Shown: piece by piece, positions 6,205-10,982 of the stretch | Layout of the letters: the number at the start of each line of letters is the position of its first letter | How positions within the stretch are numbered: the stretch's first letter is position 1 | NCBI GenBank assembly: GCA_026770585.1 | Contig: MU646511.1 | Span: 291,376-302,357 of the forward strand | Length of the DNA: 10,982 nucleotides | From: Baffinella frigidus | Taxonomy: Eukaryota > Cryptophyceae > Cryptomonadales > Baffinellaceae | Direction: 5' to 3' | Notes under the pieces: model-generated | Databases searched by the model: none | What the model was told of the DNA's origin: nothing | What the model saw: only the letters and a program-made list of their open reading frames with translations | Made by a program: the position numbers and the translations under genes

Positions 6205-6330
6205 CCCTAAACCCAACTCCTCAGCTCTGAACCCTGAGCCTCAACCCATTAGCCCTGAACCCTGCACCCGAAACCTGAAACCTGAAGCCCTGAACGACCT
6301 CTGAACCCTGAACATTGAACCTAAGCCCAA
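6205..6330. repeat. CCCTGAA-type heptamers, degenerate
   Basis: CTCTGAACCCTGAGCCTCAA and similar units, with irregular spacing. They lie between exon 4 tail copies 3 and 4. Confidence 0.75.
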
Positions 6331-6331
6331 C

Positions 6332-6356
6332 CCCCCGTCATCCACCGGCCGCCGGG
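6332..6356 (+). pseudogene. Exon 4 tail copy 4, fragment
   Basis: Only GTCATCCACCGGCCGCCGGG remains, before a GTATCA. It matches the last part of the tail (GCATCCAACTCCCGCCGGGG). Confidence 0.5.
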
Positions 6357-6429
6357 GTATCATTCTTCTTGAAACCTCAACCCTGAGACAAAGCAAACTG
6401 TTTCTCTGGGTATGAATCGGTGCTGAGCA

Positions 6430-6482
6430 AGTATTATATGTTGGTGGTGCTTTTGCATGAGAGCGGTTGTCACATCTGGTGG
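6430..6482 (+). pseudogene. Possible ankyrin helix-2 fragment
   Basis: An open frame reads YYMLVVLLHESGCHIWW, similar to the second half of ankyrin repeats such as VEILHEHGADAEA of exon 9. There is no TPLH half and no need for it in the joined protein. It is a relic, a skipped exon or chance. Confidence 0.3.
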
Positions 6483-6841
6483 CCACGGAACAGAATGAAA
6501 TACCGCCAAACGTTGATCACCCTGCTACTCAACCGTCAACATTTGCCATATCACATGCCTTCTCTCGGCGCCCCTGCTCAGACACTGCCTCAATGGGAGT
6601 GCATACATGGCGGTCGTGTTGGTAGTAATACACGTCTCTCTCCCTACAGGGGTATCTCCCTGATAAGGAGGCGCGCCCCCCCGCTAGGAACACCGTGTCG
6701 GTATCACGAAAGGTCTCGCTCTATCACCACCAGCCCTCACAGCGAGACCAAATGCCTGATTTCGAGACGTGTGACCCAGGCACTTTTAGGGCTTTAAAAC
6801 ATTGTATCCCGGGGTGTCACGTCCAAAATATGTAAAAAAAA
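6483..6841. other. Intron 4, no recognised gene
   Basis: It carries one copy of the dispersed CCGTCAAC motif (6523-6549) and a GACACTGCCTC near 6589 that faintly recalls an ankyrin TPLH codon run but is not in a usable frame. Confidence 0.4.
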
Positions 6842-6907
6842 GAGTTTACTACACGCGACTGAGATCACGTGACCGGTCACGTCCTTCCCGTCGCGTGTAG
6901 TAAACTC
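6842..6907. repeat. Nested palindrome: 17-base arms, 16-base core
   Basis: GAGTTTACTACACGCGA (6842-6858) is perfectly complementary to 6891-6907. Inside lies a perfect palindrome ACGTGACCGGTCACGT (6867-6882) overlapping a CACGTG. The whole can form a cruciform or RNA hairpin. It is flanked by A-rich runs on both sides. Confidence 0.9.
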
Positions 6908-7027
6908 GAGAAAAGAGTCGTGCGAAAAACAAAGTCGTTTTGATCATGGTCACGGCCCTGGACACGGGTCCGACACACTGATCGGTTATTTCCCTGGTAC
7001 TGGACTTTTAAATAACAACGTTTTTGT

Positions 7028-7052
7028 CAGACACCCTTATCTGGGGTGTCTG
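7028..7052. repeat. Small hairpin
   Basis: CAGACACCC and GGGTGTCTG form a perfect 9-base stem with a 7-base loop. Function unknown. Confidence 0.6.
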
Positions 7053-7154
7053 TCAAGGCATATCCAGGGTCTGGGAATCGTATATTTGGTCCTGCCGTGA
7101 GGGCGAGTGGCAGGCGCACGGACCCGCCACGCGAGTCGACTCGACTTTGACGAT

Positions 7155-7226
7155 GCTGGTACTCAGCCGTCAACTTTCGCCACATCAGGCGACGACGCTG
7201 ATACTAAACCGTCGACTTTTGGCATG
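7155..7226. repeat. Tandem pair of the CCGTCAAC motif before exon 5
   Basis: Two ~41-base units: GCTGGTACTCAGCCGTCAAC ... CACATCAG and GCTGATACTAAACCGTCGAC ... CATGGCAG. Each ends in a possible acceptor; the second is the acceptor of exon 5. Confidence 0.7.
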
Positions 7227-7230
7227 GCAG

Positions 7231-7324
7231 GAAGAAGGACCCGGCAACGGAATCGCCACTCGACTCGCGGACCCAGGACCTCGACACCCCTCTGCACTGG
7301 GCGGTCGCCTCGGGCAACGACGCG
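7231..7324 (+). CDS. Ankyrin gene exon 5: repeat 5 first half
   Basis: Acceptor TGGCAG, donor GTGCCT. The first base completes a Gly codon from exon 4, then KKDPATESPLDSRTQDLDTP, LHWAVASGNDA follows. DLDTPLHWAV is a standard repeat start; the 15 residues before it are not. An alternative acceptor ACCCAG at 7271-7276 would start the exon at DLDTP in phase 0 and fits the alternative phase-0 donor of exon 4. It ends in phase 0, and repeat 5 completes to 33 residues with exon 6. Confidence 0.75.
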
Positions 7325-7382
7325 GTGCCTGCCCCGTCCGCCCGTTTCGGCTTCAGGCCTTGCTCGGTCAGGGCTTGGTGGG

Positions 7383-7440
7383 TCAGGGGTAGGGGTTGAG
7401 GGTTTTGGGGTTCTGGGGAGTGAAGTTTGAGGTTGGAGCA
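7383..7440. repeat. G-rich heptamer-like tract, intron 5
   Basis: GGGTTGAGGGTTTTGGGGTT and similar, one of the few intron arrays with the G-rich strand in the sense direction. Confidence 0.7.
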
Positions 7441-7485
7441 GGTTGCATAGTTGGTGACGCCCACACCCCCTCCCTCTCTCTCTAG

Positions 7486-7525
7486 GTGGTGGAAGAGTAG
7501 TGCGGGAGGGGGCCGAACACGCAAG
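7486..7525 (+). pseudogene. Exon 6 head copy 1, with stop codon
   Basis: A very good acceptor (CCCTCCCTCTCTCTCTAG) is followed by VVEE and then TAG, then a G-rich part like exon 6. Using it would end the protein. Confidence 0.7.
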
Positions 7526-7538
7526 TTGCTGTACAGTA

Positions 7539-7581
7539 CCCCTAAACCCCAAGCCCTAACCCCCAAACCCTAAACCTTGAG
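7539..7581. repeat. CCCTAAA/CCCCAAA heptamers
   Basis: Short C-rich array between the two exon 6 head copies. Confidence 0.8.
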
Positions 7582-7630
7582 GTGGTGAAATATCTAGTGC
7601 GGGCGGGGGGCAACGCAAGTTGCTTTACAG
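7582..7630 (+). pseudogene. Exon 6 head copy 2
   Basis: It reads EVVKYLVRAGGNAS, an ankyrin second helix. It shares its downstream GCAAGTTGCT-TACAGT with copy 1, so these two copies are closer to one another than to exon 6. Confidence 0.7.
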
Positions 7631-7675
7631 TCACCCAGAACCCCAATCCCTAACCCCCTAATGCCTTGCCTCTAG

Positions 7676-7783
7676 GTGGTAGAAGAGCTGGTGCTGGCAG
7701 GGGCGAATCCGAACGCGACAAACAAGGACGGCAACACCCCCCTGCACGTTGCGTGCGCCGAAGGCGCTGTCGAAGTTGTTCAG
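7676..7783 (+). CDS. Ankyrin gene exon 6: end of repeat 5, start of 6
   Basis: Acceptor TTGCCTCTAG, donor GTCCAG. 36 codons, phase 0 both ends: VVEELVLAGANPNATNKDGN, then TPLHVACAEGAVEVVQ. It completes repeat 5 (LAGANPNATNK) and carries most of repeat 6 with canonical DGNTPLH. The only exon whose frame is also open as a long ORF from this region. Confidence 0.9.
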
Positions 7784-7850
7784 GTCCAGAGCCCTTACCT
7801 CTGCCCCAGTCTATTTGTTCTCGCTAATTCGTTGAGTCCGGGCGCTTTCC

Positions 7851-7876
7851 CGCTCCAAAGTTGACGGATTTGTACC
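7851..7876 (-). repeat. Dispersed motif, inverted copy
   Basis: The reverse complement GGTACAAATCCGTCAACTTT with GGAGCG matches 3246-3272 at all but about three positions. Confidence 0.65.
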
Positions 7877-7998
7877 GCGGGCCTGGAGTGTCAACTTGAG
7901 GATAGTCGGTGAACCTGCCTCAGACAGAGCTAGAAGTCTCGAACCCGGAACCCTGAGCCCGCCCACCCCCTGTTAAACCCCACACGAACTACGCGCAG

Positions 7999-8121
7999 GT
8001 GTTGTTAGAGAACAAGGCGGATCCGACGATTCAGAACAACGACTCGGAGGGGCCCGTGCACTGGGCATGCTCGGGGGGGCACCGCCAAATCCTCGCGACC
8101 CTCCTCGAAAACGGCGGGAAG
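7999..8121 (+). CDS. Ankyrin gene exon 7: end of repeat 6, repeat 7
   Basis: Acceptor CTACGCGCAG, donor GTCCTT. 41 codons, phase 0: VLLENKADPTIQNNDSEGPV, then HWACSGGHRQILATLLENGGK. Repeat 6 closes at exactly 33 residues with QNN; repeat 7 has GPVH in place of TPLH. CAGGT stands at both ends of the preceding intron. Confidence 0.9.
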
Positions 8122-8176
8122 GTCCTTCCAATTTCCTCTCTTCCGGATAGTGCTATATTGCTATTACTGTGCGGAC

Positions 8177-8243
8177 GTGGCACTGGGCGTTCTCGGGGGG
8201 AAACCGCCAGATCCTCGCGACACTCCTCGAGAACGCCGGGAAT
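8177..8243 (+). pseudogene. Duplicate of exon 7 tail inside intron 7
   Basis: It reads HWAFSGGNRQILATLLENAG, then N, against HWACSGGHRQILATLLENGG, K in exon 7. There are nine substitutions, five of them synonymous, and one extra G at the left edge. A GT (GTGGAC) stands where the exon 7 donor is. A heptamer-like CCCAAACCCGAAACCCGAAA follows. Confidence 0.8.
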
Positions 8244-8404
8244 GTGGACCCCAGACCCAAACCCGAAACCCGAAACGTCGTTTTGATGGAGCTACCCCCC
8301 CCCCGGGTTTATTTGTCATACACTGGCTTGTAAAATCGGTTGCATTTGTACATTCGATTGTACCCGTGGCGGTTGCCGAACCCACCAAGCGACTATACAC
8401 CCAA

Positions 8405-8490
8405 CATCCTCAACTTTGAATCCTGAACCCTCAACCCTCAACCCTAACCCCGAAACCCCAAACACCTGGGGTTAGGGTTTAGGGATTGGG
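8405..8490. repeat. Heptamer array with strand switch
   Basis: CCCTCAA/CCCTAAC units are followed by GGGGTTAGGGTTTAGGG. AACCCTAACCCC (8440-8451) and GGGGTTAGGGTT (8468-8479) are a perfect 12-base inverted pair. Confidence 0.85.
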
Positions 8491-8493
8491 GAT

Positions 8494-8535
8494 TACCATC
8501 TGGACGTCGCAGCGGGCCACAGCGAGGTGGAGACA
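8494..8535 (+). pseudogene. Orphan ankyrin half-repeat
   Basis: The frame reads YHLDVAAGHSEVET, like LHWAAVKGHTEVV of exons 1-2. No acceptor is adjacent and the joined protein does not need it. Origin from which repeat is unclear. Confidence 0.45.
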
Positions 8536-8564
8536 TCCGCAATCACCAACCCCTAAATTACGCA

Positions 8565-8653
8565 GTGGGGTTTCCTAATTGCTTTTGATTGGCGGGCAGG
8601 CGATCTCGGCGAACAATTTCAGCGAGTTCCCAATCCACTTCGTATTGAATTGT
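8565..8653 (+). pseudogene. Exon 8 head copy 1, open frame
   Basis: After an acceptor-like GGCGGGCAG (8591-8599) it reads AISANNFSEFPIHFVLNC and then TAG (8654). The first 45 bases match exon 8, with several of the changes synonymous. The 35 bases before it (CTAATTGCTTTTGATTGGCG and flank) recur before copy 2. Confidence 0.75.
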
Positions 8654-8710
8654 TAGAGGCCCCGTACTTAGTTATTAGGGATGGGAAAGTGGAAATCCGT
8701 ATTTGATTGT

Positions 8711-8785
8711 GAGGGGGTGCCTAATTACTGTTGATTGGCGGGCAGGCGAATCTCGGCGAACAAGTTCAGCGAGCAACCGATCCAC
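8711..8785 (+). pseudogene. Exon 8 head copy 2, frameshifted
   Basis: The same intron end (CTAATTACTGTTGATTGGCG, GGCAG) is followed by an exon 8 head with one inserted A (GCGAATCTCGG). It runs into the 32-base minisatellite after GATCCAC. Confidence 0.75.
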
Positions 8786-8789
8786 TAAC

Positions 8790-8939
8790 AACCTACACCA
8801 CTTTTCGGACGCGCCTGGTACTACCTACAACGCTATTCGGAACCGCCTCGCACTAACTACAATACCATTCGGACGCGCCTGGAAGTAACTACAACACTGT
8901 TCGAACGCGGCTGGTAGTAACAAGACTATTACGGCGCAG
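8790..8939. repeat. 32-base minisatellite ending in the exon 8 acceptor
   Basis: Units at 8790 (33 bases), 8823, 8855 and 8887 (32 each), with consensus AACTACAACACCATTCGGAC then GCGCCTGGTAGT. A partial fifth unit at 8919 reads ...TATTACGGCGCAGG, where the usual CCTGG has become CAGG. Its AG is the acceptor of exon 8. Confidence 0.85.
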
Positions 8940-9008
8940 GCAATCTCAGCGAACAAGTTCAGCGAGCATCCGATCCACTTTGCCGTCCAGAAGGGCGACG
9001 TCGCCATG
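8940..9008 (+). CDS. Ankyrin gene exon 8: repeat 7 end, start of 8
   Basis: Acceptor ACGGCGCAG, donor GTCCCT. 23 codons, phase 0: AISANKFSEHPIHFAVQKGD, VAM. Joined to exon 7 it makes repeat 7 exactly 33 residues and opens repeat 8 (FSEHPIHFAV). Repeat 8 lacks the usual DG and threonine. Two head copies lie upstream and a tail relic downstream. Confidence 0.85.
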
Positions 9009-9329
9009 GTCCCTTTGCCCCCACCCCCTCCACCGTTACCGTTGCTTGCTGCCTCTGCCTCACTCGGCTTCACCCACCATTTTCTAGTTCACACTCTGGA
9101 TTTGCGGGTGAAAATCCATCAACTGTGGTGCGGGAAAGAGCCCAGGCTTACCAGATTGGTGAGCCCCAATCGACTGAGACAGAGCTAGATGGTGCGATCA
9201 TCTTTTTGGCATTTTTGTACCGGGGGGGGCTGTATAAATACGTTTAGATGGCTGTTTTGATGCGTTTTGCACGGGGGGGGCTGGATGTATGTGGTGTATC
9301 CTGTGTCAATGTATTGTGTGGCAAGGCGA
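9009..9329. other. Intron 8, first part; internal repeats
   Basis: A C-rich start is followed by GATCATCTTTTTGG and TTTTGATGCGTTTTGCACGG, which recur in altered form at 9402-9490 (GATTATCTTTTTGA, TTTTGATGTGTGTACCGG). A CAATCGACTGAGACAGAGCT at 9168 recalls 748-768. No gene is recognised. Confidence 0.45.
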
Positions 9330-9395
9330 AATGGGACGACTCGGGGCGAGGAAAGACCCCCCACTTCGCGGTGCCGAAGGGCGGCAAGTTGCCGT
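9330..9395 (+). pseudogene. Decayed copy of exon 8 in intron 8
   Basis: GGAAAGACCCCCCACTTCGC then GGTGCCGAAGGGCGGCAAG reads KTPHFAVPKGGKLP against HPIHFAVQKGDVAM. The frame is kept over this part, inside a 90-codon open stretch (9248-9517). Confidence 0.55.
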
Positions 9396-9541
9396 GCTGC
9401 GATTATCTTTTTGACGTGTCTCTTTTGATGTGTGTACCGGAGGGTCTATGTATGTGCATTGTAGACGACCGTTTTGATGCATCCTGGCATCTCACGCGCC
9501 TAAAGCCTAATCCCTAAATCTGAACCGTGACCTCTCCGCAG

Positions 9542-9600
9542 GTGGAGATTCTGCACGAGCACGGGGCAGACGCCGAGGCCAAGACCCAGATGCAAGATAC
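9542..9600 (+). CDS. Ankyrin gene exon 9: end of repeat 8
   Basis: Acceptor CCTCTCCGCAG, donor GTAATC. It reads VEILHEHGADAEAKTQMQD plus two bases of a Thr codon (phase 2). Repeat 8 closes at 33 residues with KTQ, with a canonical HGAD loop. Read-through stops at once (TAA 9602). Confidence 0.87.
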
Positions 9601-9605
9601 GTAAT

Positions 9606-9918
9606 CTCCTAACCCTCAACCCCAAACCATCCTCACCTGCCGAACCCTCAACCCTAAGCCCCAAACCCTAAACCCTGAACCCTGAACCCTGAACCCTGAG
9701 CTCTAAACCCTGAACCCTGAACCCTGAACCCTGAACCCTGAGCTCTAAACCCTGAACCCTGAACCCTGAACCCTGAACCCTGAACCCTGAACCCTGAACC
9801 CTGAACCCTGCACCCAAAACCCTAAACCCTAAACCCTACACCCCAAACACTAAACACTAAACACTAAACCCTAAACCCTAAACCCTAAACCCTGAACCCT
9901 GAGCCCTAAACCTCAACC
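9606..9918. repeat. Largest heptamer array, fills intron 9
   Basis: Almost the whole 326-base intron consists of CCCTGAA, CCCTAAA, CACTAAA and CTCTAAA units on the C-rich strand. Blocks of one variant are internally uniform, for example about ten CCCTGAA in succession around 9740-9810. Confidence 0.95.
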
Positions 9919-9926
9919 GAAACCAG

Positions 9927-9966
9927 ATGCCTCCACCTCGCCGTGGCCCGCTGCGACGTCCAGATG
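9927..9966 (+). CDS. Ankyrin gene exon 10: start of repeat 9, 40 bases
   Basis: Acceptor AACCAG (the only one followed by A rather than G), donor GTAACC. The first base completes ACA (Thr), then CLHLAVARCDVQM. It gives DTCLHLAVARCDVQM with exon 9. The acceptor tract is the end of the heptamer array. This is the shortest exon; it is needed for the 33-residue spacing of repeat 9. Confidence 0.82.
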
Positions 9967-10059
9967 GTAACCCCCAACGCCTCACCCCCAAACCATGGAT
10001 CCTAAACACTTGTCTAGTGAAACGTCCCCTGATGAGTGATGAGGAATCTCCAACCTGCC

Positions 10060-10220
10060 ATTATGGTGCAGGGTTTGGGGTTCAGGTTTGAGGTGATCAG
10101 GGGTTGTTTATTCGGGATGCGGCAACCCCCAGTGAATGCACCCAAAACCCTGATCCCAACCCCCCAACCGTAAACCGTAACCCCTACCCTAACTCCCAAA
10201 CGGTGAACCACAAACCCTCA
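10060..10220. repeat. Mixed heptamer traces, intron 10
   Basis: GGGTTTGGGGTTCAGGTTTG at 10070 on the G strand, then CCCAACCCCCCAACCGTAAA near 10160 on the C strand. The two together can pair. Confidence 0.65.
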
Positions 10221-10225
10221 CGCAG

Positions 10226-10354
10226 GTCTCGAAGCTAATCGCGATGGGGGTGAACCTCAACACCAAGAACAAGCTCGGAGACTCAGTGCTGCATTCGGCG
10301 TGTTCCGTCGGGGATTTGTCCACCGTCCAGATGATGGTGGAAAACAAAGCCCAG
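10226..10354 (+). CDS. Ankyrin gene exon 11: repeat 9 end, repeat 10
   Basis: Acceptor CCCTCACGCAG, donor GTACAC. 43 codons, phase 0: VSKLIAMGVNLNTKNKLGDS, then VLHSACSVGDLSTVQMMVEN, KAQ. Repeat 9 closes at 33 residues; repeat 10 has SVLH in place of TPLH. Confidence 0.88.
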
Positions 10355-10669
10355 GTACACTGCTACCTTTTCCGGTTTGGGATAGGGTGTAGCTTTTTGG
10401 GTTTGTAGGGTGAAGTGTGTAGCGTGTAGCGTGGATGCTTTAGGGTTGAGGGGGTTGGTTGTGAGGTTTCCCTTTTCGCGTGGCCAGCAGATGTGGACAA
10501 CGCCCCAACCCTCTCTCGCGGTTTCCACATCAGTTTGGCACACGAAAACAACAACACACTGTCAAAAGTTGAGGGTACTGGTACTAAACCGTCAACGTTT
10601 GCCACTGTTTTATTATTTTCGCTTGGCCAGCTGATGTGAAAAACGGCCTTACCCGCTCTGGACGGGCAG
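10355..10669. other. Intron 11; three copies of a ~45-base unit
   Basis: TTTTCGCGTGGCCAGCAGAT at 10473 and TTTTCGCTTGGCCAGCTGAT at 10616 are direct copies that continue for ~45 bases. The reverse complement of 10525-10549 (TTTTCGTGTGCCAAACTGAT) is a third, inverted copy. A CCGTCAAC dispersed motif lies at 10579-10605. Confidence 0.65.
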
Positions 10670-10774
10670 GTGAACATGATCAACGGCGAGAAAGAGACGC
10701 CGCTGCACTGGGCGTCCTCTGCTGGGCACCCCGTGGTGGTCCGCTACCTCCTTCAGCACGGCGCCGATTCCAAG
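10670..10774 (+). CDS. Ankyrin gene exon 12: repeat 10 end, repeat 11
   Basis: Acceptor GGACGGGCAG. 35 codons: VNMINGEKETPLHWASSAGH, then PVVVRYLLQHGADSK. Repeat 10 closes at 33 residues; repeat 11 is near-consensus. A donor GTCATC at 10775 resembles the exon 7 donor (AAG-GTCCTT), so splicing onward is likely. If not spliced, the frame adds 15 residues and stops at TAA 10820-10822. The sequence at 10800-10830 resembles 8697-8735 of intron 7, which favours intron. Confidence 0.85.
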
Positions 10775-10857
10775 GTCATCCTTGCCGAGCGGTTTAGCAC
10801 CCTGTATTTGCGGAGCACCTAATTGCTGTTAGGGCGTCCGTGCTCGTGTGTCCTAGC

Positions 10858-10982
10858 GCAAACCTAAACCCTAAACCCTAAACCCCAAACCCCAAATCTC
10901 AAACACCAAACACCAAACACCAAACACCAAACACCAAACACCAAACACCAAACACCAAACACCAAACCCCAAACCCCAAACT
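10858..10982. repeat. Telomere-like array, C-rich strand, window end
   Basis: CCCTAAA units give way to CCCCAAA and then a uniform run of CACCAAA heptamers. It continues past the window end. With the G-rich array at position 1, the locus is bordered by heptamers of opposite strand. Confidence 0.93.

Larger units (their letters stand above)
4110..10774 (+). other. Split ankyrin-repeat gene, 12 exons, incomplete
   Basis: Exons 4110-4235, 4636-4721, 5048-5129, 5588-5697, 7231-7324, 7676-7783, 7999-8121, 8940-9008, 9542-9600, 9927-9966, 10226-10354 and 10670-10774 join to 377 codons in one frame. All introns are GT-AG. The joined product has about eleven ankyrin repeats. Repeats 2, 3 and 5-10 are each exactly 33 residues after splicing, although most are cut by introns, so the splice sites verify one another. 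Ankyrin repeats are helix-turn-helix protein-binding units; no kinase, channel, F-box or membrane segment is seen here. Partner and location are unknown. The start codon is upstream and the end may be downstream. Canonical sites and intact frames argue for a working gene rather than a relic; expression is not shown. Confidence 0.85.

Noticed and set aside
6589-6650. Additional ankyrin exon at CAG-ACACTGCC
   Set aside because: The faint TPLH-like codons do not hold a frame and no donor fits the phases of exons 4 and 5.
6866-6871. E-box CACGTG as a regulatory site
   Set aside because: A six-base match inside a palindrome and inside an intron is not enough evidence.
7028-7052. Transcription terminator hairpin
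   Set aside because: Eukaryotic intron context and no T run; left as an unexplained small hairpin.
7024-7430. Two long + frames over exon 5
   Set aside because: The ankyrin signature DTPLHWAV lies in the third frame; these frames are shadows.
9248-9517. 89-codon ORF as a separate small gene
   Set aside because: The only recognisable part is a decayed exon 8 copy; the remainder consists of internal intron repeats.
9606-9918. CRISPR array
   Set aside because: Seven-base units with no spacers; telomere-like satellite.

Overview
The window looks nuclear and eukaryotic. Coding information is broken into short GC-rich exons joined by GT-AG introns, and the spacers are full of heptamer repeats of the plant/algal telomere type (TTTAGGG and variants TTTGGGG, CCCTGAA, CACCAAA). 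No bacterial gene layout, rRNA or tRNA is visible. A microalgal or other protist genome is the best guess. The lineage cannot be fixed from the sequence: plant-type heptamers occur in green algae, alveolates and others. Nearly every acceptor is AG followed by G, which would suit a dinoflagellate, but all donors are ordinary GT, so this is not decisive.

The clear gene is a split ankyrin-repeat gene on the + strand. Twelve exons between 4110 and 10774 join in one frame (1131 bases, 377 codons). Splicing at the chosen sites restores ankyrin repeats of exactly 33 residues across ten of the eleven junctions, which is strong internal proof of the model. The protein has about eleven repeats and no enzymatic domain in view, so a binding or scaffold role is inferred. 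The 5' end lies upstream and the 3' end may lie beyond the window. One irregularity is about 19 extra residues between repeats 4 and 5.

Upstream (1-4109) are two possible coding modules, both duplicated in tandem: one around 1750-1821 and a glycine-rich one at 3106-3201. Both are phase-compatible with the ankyrin exons and may encode the N-terminus. This part also holds a possible hAT-transposase remnant (494-646), a 140-base AT-rich insertion flanked by GATC (1989-2128), several foldback repeats and a CT microsatellite.

The most unusual property is in the introns. Many carry one to three decayed copies of the edge of the neighbouring exon together with its splice site, usually next to telomere-like heptamer arrays. 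Copies of exon tails lie downstream of exons 1, 4, 7 and 8; copies of exon heads lie upstream of exons 6 and 8. Some copies differ from the real exon mainly at synonymous positions. The region looks like a gene whose exon borders and introns are repeatedly duplicated, with telomere-type DNA as filler.
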